NCBI GenBank assembly: GCA_018652925.1
Contig: JABIBH010000020.1
Location: 1 to 11,756, forward strand
Source of the DNA: a bacterium
GTDB lineage: Bacteria; Krumholzibacteriota; Krumholzibacteriia; LZORAL124-64-63
DNA length: 11,756 nucleotides
Direction of reading: 5' to 3'
The translations under genes were made by a program, and so were the position numbers. This document shows positions 1 through 7,070 of this stretch, piece by piece (the first letter of the stretch is position 1; each line of letters opens with the position of its first letter). The notes below the pieces were generated by a model. That model did no database searches. It was not told where the DNA came from and was given only the letters and a program-made list of their open reading frames with translations.

Positions 1-435
1 ACTGAACTCGATATTATACCTAAAATAGGGGACCCACTGGCAGATGGTTCATTTACAGAAGAGGATAAAGTTGTAAATGAGTTGCGAAAAATCATGTCTC
101 TGCCAGAATTAGATGTAACCTGCCTGGCCACAAGAGTGCCTGTCTGGAATGGTCATTCGGCAGCAATTCGTGCTATTTTTGCAAGTGAAGTTGATCGAGA
201 AAAAGCTGTTAAGGCATTGGCAATGTTCCCTGGAGTGGGAGTTGCAAAGAGTGAACATGATTTCAAAACTGCAACTGAAGTGACCGGCAAAGGTGAGGTT
301 GCTGTTGGCAGGTTGCGATTGGATCCAACAAATAAAAATGCATTATTGATGTGGGTAGTTGCTGATAACCTGCTTAAAGGGGCTGCACTTAATGCAGTAC
401 AAATTGCTGGTCAGATTGCTGAGAGTGGAAGTTGA
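1..435 (+). CDS. asd: Aspartate-semialdehyde dehydrogenase, C-terminal part (5' end outside window)
   Basis: The window opens inside this gene; 144 codons are visible before the TGA stop. Asd reduces aspartyl-4-phosphate to aspartate semialdehyde with NADPH, in the cytoplasm, at the branch to lysine/diaminopimelate, threonine and methionine. The visible part is the end of the catalytic domain. The signature TRVPVWNGHS places the substrate-binding Arg at residue 45 and the active-site His at residue 52 of the fragment, seven apart, as in R267/H274 of the E. coli enzyme. The C-terminal helix (NALLMWVVADNLLKGAALNA) is also typical of the family. The reading frame is open from the first base, so the first in-frame ATG at 82 is an internal Met and not a start. 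The stop overlaps the truA start by 3-4 nt, so the two are translationally coupled. The promoter lies upstream of the window. Confidence 0.95.
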   Translation, partial: TELDIIPKIGDPLADGSFTEEDKVVNELRKIMSLPELDVTCLATRVPVWNGHSAAIRAIFASEVDREKAVKALAMFPGVGVAKSEHDFKTATEVTGKGEVAVGRLRLDPTNKNALLMWVVADNLLKGAALNAVQIAGQIAESGS

Positions 436-1193
436 GCCACACAGTTCGCATCGACCTTTCCTACAATGGGACACAGTTTCACGGATTTCAAATCCAGACC
501 AGCTTACGATCAGTGCAAGGTGTTTTGAAACATCATTGTTCAACACTGCTAGACAGGGAAGCAAAACCAACTGGTGCTGGAAGAACTGACACCGGCGTTC
601 ATGCTCTGGGACAAGTTTGTAGTCTGGACCAGCTTTCAAAAGAAGAAGTTGAACGAGTAAAAATGGTTTTACCTGGCAAGATGCCTGCAGATATGAAAAT
701 ACATTCTATTACAGAAGTTGCTCCTGAGTTCAACGCTCGTTTTTCTGCAACCTGGCGTAAGTATGAGTATAGAATCAGCTTCGACAATAACATTTTCAGG
801 CATCAGTATCAGTGGAATGTTCGACAAAGACCTGACACAGATAAAATCGATCAGGAAATAAAATCCATTCTTGGAGTTCACGATTTTACAAGTTTTTGCA
901 AGGGTAGTTCGCTTAAAGAAGACAATAGATGCGATGTGCAGGAATGTTACTTTGACTGGACTGAGTTTGGCGGTATAATGCACATCAAATCCAATCGATT
1001 TTTGCATCATATGGTCAGAAATCTTGTTGGTGCACTTTATGAAATAGGAATTGAAAGAAGCCTGTTGTCAATTTCTGAAATCCTTGAATCCAGGGATAGA
1101 TCGTTGGCAGGCACAATGGCATCTGCATCGGGACTTTATATGGCCGATGTGGGATATCCCGAAGAACTGCTGAAACCAGCAACGGAGGAATGA
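432..1193 (+). CDS. truA: tRNA pseudouridine(38-40) synthase TruA
   Basis: TruA converts uridines 38-40 in the anticodon arm of many tRNAs to pseudouridine. The protein is 253 aa, normal for the family. The catalytic motif [15 protein letters not shown] lies at residues 48-62 with the nucleophile Asp53. Other family blocks are the N-terminal strand with [10 protein letters not shown] (11-20), [16 protein letters not shown] in the middle, DFTSFCK, and [13 protein letters not shown] near the C-terminus, whose Arg and Asn belong to the active-site region. The start is a TTG at 432 that overlaps the asd TGA (TTGA), preceded by a purine-rich stretch (GAGAGTGGAAG) that can act as the ribosome binding site. 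No nearby in-frame ATG would keep the conserved first strand ([11 protein letters not shown]). The stop at 1191-1193 overlaps the next gene's start region. Confidence 0.95.
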   Translation: MSHTVRIDLSYNGTQFHGFQIQTSLRSVQGVLKHHCSTLLDREAKPTGAGRTDTGVHALGQVCSLDQLSKEEVERVKMVLPGKMPADMKIHSITEVAPEFNARFSATWRKYEYRISFDNNIFRHQYQWNVRQRPDTDKIDQEIKSILGVHDFTSFCKGSSLKEDNRCDVQECYFDWTEFGGIMHIKSNRFLHHMVRNLVGALYEIGIERSLLSISEILESRDRSLAGTMASASGLYMADVGYPEELLKPATEE

Positions 1194-1840
1194 TGAAGTT
1201 TTTTATCGACACAGCAAACCTTGACGAAATTCGCGATGCAAAAGCTATGGGTGTTCTTGATGGTGTGACAACCAACCCCAGCTTGATGGCTCGTGAAGGC
1301 AGAAAAGATACTGATGCTTTGCTCAAGGAAATCTGCGATATTGTTGAGGGTCCGGTTAGTGGTGAAGTTACTGCTCTGGATGCTGAAGGAATGATTGCCG
1401 AAGGCAAAACACTTGCTGCACTGAGCAAGTATATAGTGGTTAAAATACCGACAACTCTCGCGGGCTTGAAAGCTACCCGTGCTTTGAGCGATGAAGGTAT
1501 TGCTGTCAATATGACTCTCTGTTTTTCAGCCAACCAGGCACTACTTGCTGCAAAAGCTGGTGCTGCCTATATCTCACCTTTTGTTGGCAGGCTGGATGAC
1601 ATCGGTCAAGATGGTATGGAACTGATTGCCGATATTTGTCTTATATATGAAAACTACGGCTTCAAGACTGAAGTGATTGTTGCAAGTATCAGAAGCACTG
1701 AACATGTTCACCAATCGGCACTGCTTGGTGCTCATGTTGGAACTATTCCACACAATGTTATAAAGCAACTGGTAAATCACCCTTTGACTGATAAAGGGCT
1801 CGACGCATTTATGGCAGACTGGGATAAACTGCAAGGATAA
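1193..1840 (+). CDS. tal: Transaldolase, small TalC/FsaA-like subfamily
   Basis: This 215-aa single-domain aldolase of the transaldolase fold carries the Schiff-base lysine Lys84 in VVKIPTT. The small enzymes of this family are either true transaldolases of the pentose phosphate pathway or fructose-6-phosphate aldolases. Two diagnostic positions favour transaldolase: Glu58 where FsaA has Gln, and Phe130 in SPFVGR where FsaA has Tyr. Other family blocks are the N-terminal [22 protein letters not shown] (23-31) and the C-terminal [10 protein letters not shown] and GAHVGTIP. There are two adjacent ATGs at 1190 and 1193. The GGAGG at 1184-1188 ends only 1 nt before the first and 4 nt before the second, and the family normally begins MKFF, so 1193 is chosen. 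The gene overlaps the truA stop and lies in the same operon. Activity is inferred from residues only. Confidence 0.9.
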   Translation: MKFFIDTANLDEIRDAKAMGVLDGVTTNPSLMAREGRKDTDALLKEICDIVEGPVSGEVTALDAEGMIAEGKTLAALSKYIVVKIPTTLAGLKATRALSDEGIAVNMTLCFSANQALLAAKAGAAYISPFVGRLDDIGQDGMELIADICLIYENYGFKTEVIVASIRSTEHVHQSALLGAHVGTIPHNVIKQLVNHPLTDKGLDAFMADWDKLQG

Positions 1841-1844
1841 TAAA

Positions 1845-3005
1845 ATGAATCATGGACCGAGATGGCAAATAGCTGTGATAGGGATACTTTCAGGTGTTTT
1901 ACTGGTCGCTTCTTTTATGATTGGCGTACTGTATAACAAAGAAACGGTTGTCGTTGAGCGGGTTGTTACTTCTGTTGAAGAAGAACGACAGAGTGCAATT
2001 ATTTCAGCAACAAAAGCTGTGGCACCGGCAGTTGTGAGTATAAATGTCATTGATCACAGGACAGTTGTTCGGTCCTCTGCGCCGCGTGGAATGGAATATT
2101 GGGAGCGTTTCTTTCCCGGTATGTTCCCACGCAGGGAGTTTCAGCAAGATATTCAGAGCATGGGCTCAGGTGTAATAGTATCCACCGATGGTTATGTAAT
2201 TACCAATGTTCATGTTATTGAAGTTGCAGATGAAATAATGGTCACTTTGAACGATGGTCGTCAGTTTGAGGCAACTCTGTTGGAGCAAGTCAAGGGTTGG
2301 GACCTAGCTTTACTGAAAATAGAAGCTGACAATCTTCCAGTTGCTAAATTTGCCAACAGTGATAGTAAGCTCCAGATAGGGCAGTGGGCTATTGCTATCG
2401 GTTCACCATTTGGATATCTACTTGCCGACACTCAACCTACAGTCACTGTTGGAGTGATCAGCGCCCTTAACCGTGATATTAAGCAGCAGCAAAATGGTCA
2501 GACTTTTCTGGGTATGATTCAGACCGATGCATCAATCAACCCGGGTAATAGTGGTGGACCCTTGATTAACAGTGACGGTGAAATCATCGGTATAAATACT
2601 TTCATATTTACTGAGAGTGGTGGCAGTATTGGACTCGGGTTTGCAGTACCAGTATCCAGAGCAAAATGGATTGTTGATGAAGTTAGGCAGTTTGGCAGAT
2701 ATAGACAGGCCTGGACTGGAGTTATGATGCAACTTCTGTCACCCAAATTGATTACAGCTTTGGAGCTTGATGAGGATATTGCCGGGTATATTGTCCGTGA
2801 AATTGAATCTGGATCACCAGCTGAAAAAGCAGGTCTTCAGGTTTACGATGTTATCACCGCAATAGATGGTGTCCCTTTGACTGATAAGGACACCGTTGAC
2901 AGGTTGGTTTATGAGGCAAAAGTAGGCAGAGAATTGCGCTACGAAGCGGTCAGAAAAGATAAAATAATAACCGGTAAAATAGTTCTGGAAGAATATCCCA
3001 GGTAA
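1845..3005 (+). CDS. htrA: Membrane-anchored HtrA-family serine protease with one PDZ domain (DegS-like layout)
   Basis: This 386-aa protein has one hydrophobic N-terminal segment (about residues 8-30), probably an uncleaved anchor that places the rest in the periplasm. A trypsin-like domain follows at about 55-280 with the full triad: His123 in ITNVHVI, Asp153 in DLALLKI and Ser236 in NPGNSGGPL. One PDZ domain (about 290-380) contains AGYIVREIESGSPAEKAGLQ. One anchor, one protease domain and one PDZ domain match the DegS layout; DegP and DegQ have two PDZ domains. A 30-residue Arg/Phe/Pro-rich loop before the catalytic His (76-106) corresponds to the LA loop. The ribosome binding site AAGGA (1833-1837) lies 7 nt before the ATG, and the gene starts 4 nt after tal. 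HtrA proteases cleave misfolded envelope proteins, and DegS cleaves an anti-sigma factor. The target here is unknown. Confidence 0.92.
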   Translation: MNHGPRWQIAVIGILSGVLLVASFMIGVLYNKETVVVERVVTSVEEERQSAIISATKAVAPAVVSINVIDHRTVVRSSAPRGMEYWERFFPGMFPRREFQQDIQSMGSGVIVSTDGYVITNVHVIEVADEIMVTLNDGRQFEATLLEQVKGWDLALLKIEADNLPVAKFANSDSKLQIGQWAIAIGSPFGYLLADTQPTVTVGVISALNRDIKQQQNGQTFLGMIQTDASINPGNSGGPLINSDGEIIGINTFIFTESGGSIGLGFAVPVSRAKWIVDEVRQFGRYRQAWTGVMMQLLSPKLITALELDEDIAGYIVREIESGSPAEKAGLQVYDVITAIDGVPLTDKDTVDRLVYEAKVGRELRYEAVRKDKIITGKIVLEEYPR

Positions 3006-3818
3006 CTATTTGAACAGTACTTTAGTTGCTCCCCAGCTACTGTCCTGATTTTCCTGCACTGCACTGTTTGAAATAGAAATAAGCTCGTCCGCAAGCACCA
3101 TGCCCAAGGCCTGATTACAGGCCAGGTTCGGGTGTGAGTCATATGCATTGTGGAATTTCTCGTAATCATATCTCAACATGTTGCTTGCTGGTGATCCATC
3201 ATCAGGGTGTGCCAGGAAATCAAACATGTCAAAATAGTGCACATTTGTTATACCGCCCAGAAGCTCTCTGCTTCCCATCCAGGATGCAAACTCGCGAGCT
3301 CTGTCAGCCTCATTACTTGAAGTTCCAAGGCGATGTTTTGGTGGTGGTGACATCAACAAAAACGTTTTGTCTGCGTGAGTCTCCAACACATCTACAATAT
3401 CGTAGTACCATTCTTTGAATTGCTGTAATTGAGTATTGCTGGTGATGTCAGATGCTGAATAGCAGGATTTGAAAACAATAACATTGTGATTGTCCAGAAT
3501 GGCATCTTTTGCAGAGTTTGAAGTAGTCCAGAGATAGTGCAATCCAGCAGGGTCTGTGTCATCATTGGGAATATTATAGCTCCCGACAATTTCTCCAGAA
3601 GGATCTGTTAAGCCGATATGATTATAGTCGTGATCCCAGAATTCAAGATTTGTATCATTGAGTGAGTTGGAATACTCGATATGAGCACGAACTGATCCAT
3701 AATCGATCACATATCTACCAACAGAGTTATGAAGGAAGAATATATTCTCGCCCGCAATAGAAAACATCGGGATAGTTATTATTGCTAACAAAACAATGAA
3801 TGGTATTAATTTTCTCAT
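3006..3818 (-). CDS. Exported SGNH/GDSL-hydrolase-like protein
   Basis: This 270-aa protein has a clear signal peptide (MRKLIPFIVLLAIITIPMFS, cleavage near residue 22), so it is exported. The mature protein opens with NIFFLHNSVGRYVID, where Ser32 sits at the place of the SGNH-fold nucleophile directly after the first beta strand. A second strand, NVIVFKSCYSASDI (112-125), resembles the following SGNH block. The C-terminal DSHPN (227-231) matches block V (Asp-x-His), giving Asp227 and His229. FLLMSPPP (153-160) is a typical core strand. The substrate cannot be read; ester-linked carbohydrate or lipid groups are usual for the superfamily. The ATG at 3816-3818 is preceded by GAGGAG (complement of 3830-3835), 11 nt away. 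The stop codon directly abuts the convergent htrA stop. The fold assignment is moderate; the precise family was not recognised. Confidence 0.6.
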   Translation of the reverse strand: MRKLIPFIVLLAIITIPMFSIAGENIFFLHNSVGRYVIDYGSVRAHIEYSNSLNDTNLEFWDHDYNHIGLTDPSGEIVGSYNIPNDDTDPAGLHYLWTTSNSAKDAILDNHNVIVFKSCYSASDITSNTQLQQFKEWYYDIVDVLETHADKTFLLMSPPPKHRLGTSSNEADRAREFASWMGSRELLGGITNVHYFDMFDFLAHPDDGSPASNMLRYDYEKFHNAYDSHPNLACNQALGMVLADELISISNSAVQENQDSSWGATKVLFK

Positions 3819-3840
3819 TTAAGACAAGACTCCTCTTGAT

Positions 3841-3857
3841 TATGTTGTCAAAACATA
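3841..3857. promoter_or_regulatory. Inverted repeat overlapping the candidate promoter (possible operator)
   Basis: TATGTT and AACATA are perfect 6-bp arms separated by the 5 bp GTCAA. The dyad covers the likely transcription start and touches the candidate -10 of the SGNH-like gene, where a repressor site would be expected. The arms are short and AT-rich, so chance is possible. Confidence 0.3.
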
Positions 3858-3883
3858 TTAACACAATTTTTAATTTATAGCAA
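3855..3883 (-). promoter_or_regulatory. Candidate sigma70-type promoter for the SGNH-like gene
   Basis: On the minus strand TTGCTA (complement of 3878-3883, 4/6 to the -35 consensus) lies exactly 17 bp from TAATAT (complement of 3855-3860, 4/6 to the -10). Transcription would start near 3848, giving a leader of about 30 nt that contains the GAGGAG ribosome binding site. Only consensus matching supports this. Confidence 0.35.
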
Positions 3884-3903
3884 CATAGCAAGACTAGATT
3901 TTG

Positions 3904-6363
3904 CTATTGAGCTCCGCCAACTAAAACAAAACTAGCCCAAATACTTGGGGAATTATAAGGCCTGCGACCCGACTCAGTTCGGAAATTACGCAGGTCTTGT
4001 TTTGCTAACATCAGACACTCAGCAGGGGCGAAGGTATTTGCTTCAGACATTCTCTTATAAAATGAAACCATCAGTTGCTGTGTCGCCTTATCATTAACTT
4101 TCCATAGACTAGTTATGAGATTATCCGCACCTGCAATGAGGAAGGCATTTGTCAAGCCAAGAAAACCATCGCTTTGAGTTGCCATCCCTAAGCCTGTTTC
4201 ACATGCACTTAAAACTACTAAGTCAGCATCAATGTCCCAGCCCATTCTGATTTCTCTGGCCGACATCAGACCGTCATCGCATGAGAATTGTTTGCTACTA
4301 AAGCTCTCAGGTAAATCTAATTGCGACAAAACAAGTGCTGACCTGTCAGGGGAATAATTATTCACAAGGGCATGTGTTGCTAAGTGAATAACTCGCCACT
4401 TTTCCAAGCTGTGATTGTCTGAAAGTGTTGCTAGATTGGCTTCTGAAGCAGATCGGCCAAGCATTAATTCACTGTTTTCAAACAGCTTTGCTATTTGTAG
4501 TGCTTCAGTTCTGGAGTTGAACAATCTAGGTAGTTGTCCTAACGCGTTTTTATCTCCAGATAAGGCACTTCTAAAAATAGCATTAACAGGAATGATGTCG
4601 CTTGCAGATGCAATACTGAATTCTTCTTCTTGATTTTCATTATATGGAGGATCCGCAACAATTAAAAGACCATCGCGAAGAGGCTCTCTGTTTTCTTTAC
4701 TACCTTGAGCAATTAGAGTAGCCGATGGGGTAGTAATAATACACATTTTATCAACTAGAAACTGATCGTCAGAAATTGCGATTGCATCAAGAGGAACGCC
4801 TGCCATTGTGTTTGAGCAGACTGCATATAGCCTAGTTACATTTTGAAGCAAATCTTCTGCAGGAGCAAATCTATTAGCCCAGATATTTTGAGAATTAGAT
4901 TCCCAAGTTTGAGCAAATGGAAGTGGTGAGTGAGTGCTTTTAATAAATTGTTCTATTGTTTTTCTGTCGTTGTTTTTGTCTGTAAGTTGTCGCCACTGAA
5001 TTTCACCCTCAGATTTAATTACATAAACATACCTAGAGTATTTTTCGGCAATAAGTGGAGCATCGAGCCATCCGATAACTGCATCACCAGGTTCTAAGTT
5101 GTTTTGTACAGAGGCAATATCCACAGAACTATCTAACATCAATTTACCGATTGTATGGTTCAGCAGGTCTGTTAGTTCTGAGTTATGTTCTGTCCAACTG
5201 GCGAATATTTCTCCACTAGAATCACCCAAAGACATTTTGTTTTCAAGTAGGAGCAGTTTTTTTCGAAGAGTTGTAATAGAGAGTCTGGTCTCAGAATCGA
5301 GTTCAGATTCAAGTTTGTGAAGCTGTAAAACCTGTCCTCGCATATGTTCCAAAGTCTGCCAAGCTTCAACAGGCTTATTGTCTGTAAGTAATGCATTAGC
5401 AAGAATTGTGTGGGGCGGATCAAGGAATGTTGCTTTTACACTTTCTCTACCAGTTGAAAGCCAAGCAAGATTATAACAGCTAACTGCGTTGCGTAAGAGC
5501 TCTATCGATTCAGAAATGTTGCCTTCAGAAAGTTCAATTTGGCCAAGACCACTGTAAGTACGCATCGCTTCAATTTGTGAAATAGAGCCTGACTGGTCAC
5601 AGGTTTTAATTATTTCATGAGCTTGATTGTAAGCTTGTTTTGCGCCTGCAATCTGGTTGCAACTAACTCTAATTGCTCCGATGCTATTATTTGGTGCAAG
5701 CAACAACGGATGAGTCTCATTATAGAGTGAAGATATAATTAATCGAGCTTGCCGATGCATTATTTCTGCAATCCAATCATTTTCTATCTCTAAATACAAA
5801 TTTCCAAGGCATTGTACAGTCGATGCATTTTGTGGATGAATATTGCCGTAAATTTTTCTGATACCTGCAAGGGCCTCAATATATTTGTCTCTAGCTTCTT
5901 TAGGATTACCTAATTCCCATGCAATTGATGCAGACAAAGAATGCAGGCGAACAAGTTGAGGATGGCCATCATAAAGTAGGTTTAATCTAACTTGATATAT
6001 GCTCTGTAAAAGCTCTTTAGCTTCAAGCAGATTGCCTTCTTCAAGGAGAGTTGCAACCAATCCTTCTTTGGCAATCGATGTTTCTATTGTAGCTATTCCA
6101 CAAGATTTTTCATAGACCAAAACAGCTTGCCTGAAATAACTTTCTGCTTTTGCAAAGTCACCTAACTCATAGGCACTACTTCCAATATTGAAAAGTAATT
6201 CACCATGTTCTTTTGAGTTTGGAACTGAATTTTGAAGTTCAGATTTGAAGCCATCAATAGCTGAAAGATAAGAACCTTCATGGAAATCATTAGGCGCATT
6301 AGAAAAACATGGCAGGGAGGCCATGAGTATAATTAGTGAAAGGGAGATGGCGGGGCGATTCAC
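3904..6363 (-). CDS. Exported TPR-CHAT protein (caspase-like cysteine peptidase)
   Basis: This 819-aa protein has a signal peptide (hydrophobic residues 6-19, cleavage likely after SNA23), so it should act outside the cytoplasm. Residues about 30-340 are a run of TPR-like helical repeats, for example FNIGSSAYELGDFAKAESYF (58-77). A charged helical linker (340-410) leads to the C-terminal CHAT peptidase domain (about 420-819). The caspase-like dyad is complete: His664 in IHLATHA and Cys721 in VVLSACETGLG. The domain ends with the usual SPSIWASFVLVGG. The start is GTG at 6361-6363, supported by GGAGT (complement of 6369-6373) 5 nt upstream; no ATG near it would keep the signal peptide. The gene follows the ECF sigma gene by 19 nt in the same direction. 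CHAT domains include true proteases (separase-like, Csx29). The substrate is unknown; the divergent membrane anti-sigma is an obvious candidate. Confidence 0.9.
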   Translation of the reverse strand: MNRPAISLSLIILMASLPCFSNAPNDFHEGSYLSAIDGFKSELQNSVPNSKEHGELLFNIGSSAYELGDFAKAESYFRQAVLVYEKSCGIATIETSIAKEGLVATLLEEGNLLEAKELLQSIYQVRLNLLYDGHPQLVRLHSLSASIAWELGNPKEARDKYIEALAGIRKIYGNIHPQNASTVQCLGNLYLEIENDWIAEIMHRQARLIISSLYNETHPLLLAPNNSIGAIRVSCNQIAGAKQAYNQAHEIIKTCDQSGSISQIEAMRTYSGLGQIELSEGNISESIELLRNAVSCYNLAWLSTGRESVKATFLDPPHTILANALLTDNKPVEAWQTLEHMRGQVLQLHKLESELDSETRLSITTLRKKLLLLENKMSLGDSSGEIFASWTEHNSELTDLLNHTIGKLMLDSSVDIASVQNNLEPGDAVIGWLDAPLIAEKYSRYVYVIKSEGEIQWRQLTDKNNDRKTIEQFIKSTHSPLPFAQTWESNSQNIWANRFAPAEDLLQNVTRLYAVCSNTMAGVPLDAIAISDDQFLVDKMCIITTPSATLIAQGSKENREPLRDGLLIVADPPYNENQEEEFSIASASDIIPVNAIFRSALSGDKNALGQLPRLFNSRTEALQIAKLFENSELMLGRSASEANLATLSDNHSLEKWRVIHLATHALVNNYSPDRSALVLSQLDLPESFSSKQFSCDDGLMSAREIRMGWDIDADLVVLSACETGLGMATQSDGFLGLTNAFLIAGADNLITSLWKVNDKATQQLMVSFYKRMSEANTFAPAECLMLAKQDLRNFRTESGRRPYNSPSIWASFVLVGGAQ

Positions 6364-6382
6364 TATTTACTCCAAAAGGTTG

Positions 6383-6949
6383 TTACTCATTACTGGAGTG
6401 TATATTATCGCACATTTTGAGGTGAGAATGCAAGACTTTTAAACATTTATGTAGTTGAACTCTAAGTGTAGATATATTTGCATTATTAGCACCTGCAATC
6501 TCGCTATAGGTTTTTTCATCAAGAAATCTTTCATGAATTAGCTTTTTGCATAATGGTCTCAATTTCTCGATAGCATTGTACAGCTTTTTTAATCGTTCAA
6601 TACAGATAACTTTTTCTTCAGGAGATTGACCTGCACAAGGAATAGATTCAGGTAACTCTTGAAAGTACCTTTTTTGCCGAAAGTAATCTACACATCTTGC
6701 AAGAGTGATGCGGACAACTAGGGAGTGAGCAGTCTGTTGAAGTTGGAAATCTGGTTTTGAAACATACTGCCAGAGATTTGTGAGGGAGAGCTGAACAATA
6801 TCATGAATGTCATCTGGTTGAAGATCTGGAATCTTGAAAAAGATAGCTTTTCGTACCCAGAGAGCTATTTGGTCACAAGCATCCTTTTCACCGGAGCGAA
6901 ATCGTTCCAGCAATGCAATATCATTATTTCTTGTAACCTTGTTTGTCAT
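6383..6949 (-). CDS. ECF-type RNA polymerase sigma factor
   Basis: This 188-aa sigma factor has the two-domain ECF layout. Region 2 covers about residues 10-97, with DDIHDIVQLSLTNLWQYV (46-63) in the -10 recognition helix area and ARCVDYFRQKRYF (84-96). A short linker (98-117) leads to region 4 (about 118-175), whose helix-turn-helix contains EKTYSEIAGANNANISTLRVQ (145-165). It has no extra C-terminal sensor domain. The ATG at 6947-6949 has GGAGG (complement of 6961-6965) 11 nt upstream. It is the first gene of a two-gene operon with the TPR-CHAT gene and is divergent from a ZAS-type membrane protein 121 bp away. That context makes a sigma/anti-sigma pair likely. The subgroup and target promoters cannot be read from the sequence. 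Confidence 0.9.
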   Translation of the reverse strand: MTNKVTRNNDIALLERFRSGEKDACDQIALWVRKAIFFKIPDLQPDDIHDIVQLSLTNLWQYVSKPDFQLQQTAHSLVVRITLARCVDYFRQKRYFQELPESIPCAGQSPEEKVICIERLKKLYNAIEKLRPLCKKLIHERFLDEKTYSEIAGANNANISTLRVQLHKCLKVLHSHLKMCDNIHSSNE

Positions 6950-6971
6950 ATAAACTTATCCCTCCACAATT

Positions 6972-6977
6972 ATTATA
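6972..6977 (-). promoter_or_regulatory. Candidate -10 element for the ECF sigma-CHAT operon
   Basis: The complement reads TATAAT, a perfect -10 hexamer preceded by TG. The expected -35 zone (about 6994-7001) is only T-rich (TTTATT), a poor match. Transcription would start near 6965, giving a leader of about 16 nt beginning at the ribosome binding site. The rest of the 121-bp divergent region (6950-7070) is purine-rich on the plus strand. I see no convincing promoter for the plus-strand gene, nor a repeated motif for ECF autoregulation. Confidence 0.28.
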
Positions 6978-7070
6978 CAGGTAAAACCCCAAAAAATAAA
7001 AGGAAAAAATTGCATAAAATATTGAACAAAATGGAATTTGCTACGACTGTATATAAGAAGGAGGAAAGTT

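Noticed and set aside
82..435. A separate short gene starting at the ATG at 82
   Set aside because: The frame is open from base 1 and the upstream residues continue the Asd sequence, so this is an internal methionine.
669..1533. Minus-strand open frames opposite truA and tal
   Set aside because: They are shadows of strongly conserved plus-strand genes, without ribosome binding sites or family motifs.
3885..3907. Inverted repeat ATAGCAA/TTGCTAT overlapping the CHAT stop codon as a terminator
   Set aside because: The stem is only 7 bp, AT-rich, has a 9-nt loop and no T-run on the minus strand; part of the nearby sequence serves better as the next gene's promoter.
6296..6310. Lipobox (SLPC) in the CHAT protein signal peptide
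   Set aside because: Pro at -1 and Leu at -2 do not fit a lipobox; an ordinary signal peptidase site after SNA fits better.
7050..7057. TATATAAG as a -10 element for the anti-sigma gene
   Set aside because: It lies directly next to the ribosome binding site, so the transcript would start inside or after it; no -35 partner is present.
7038..7070. Upstream in-frame ATG at 7038 as the start of the anti-sigma gene
   Set aside because: The strong AAGGAGG at 7058-7064 is correctly spaced only for the ATG at 7071, and the extra 11 residues are Arg/Lys-rich with no family similarity.
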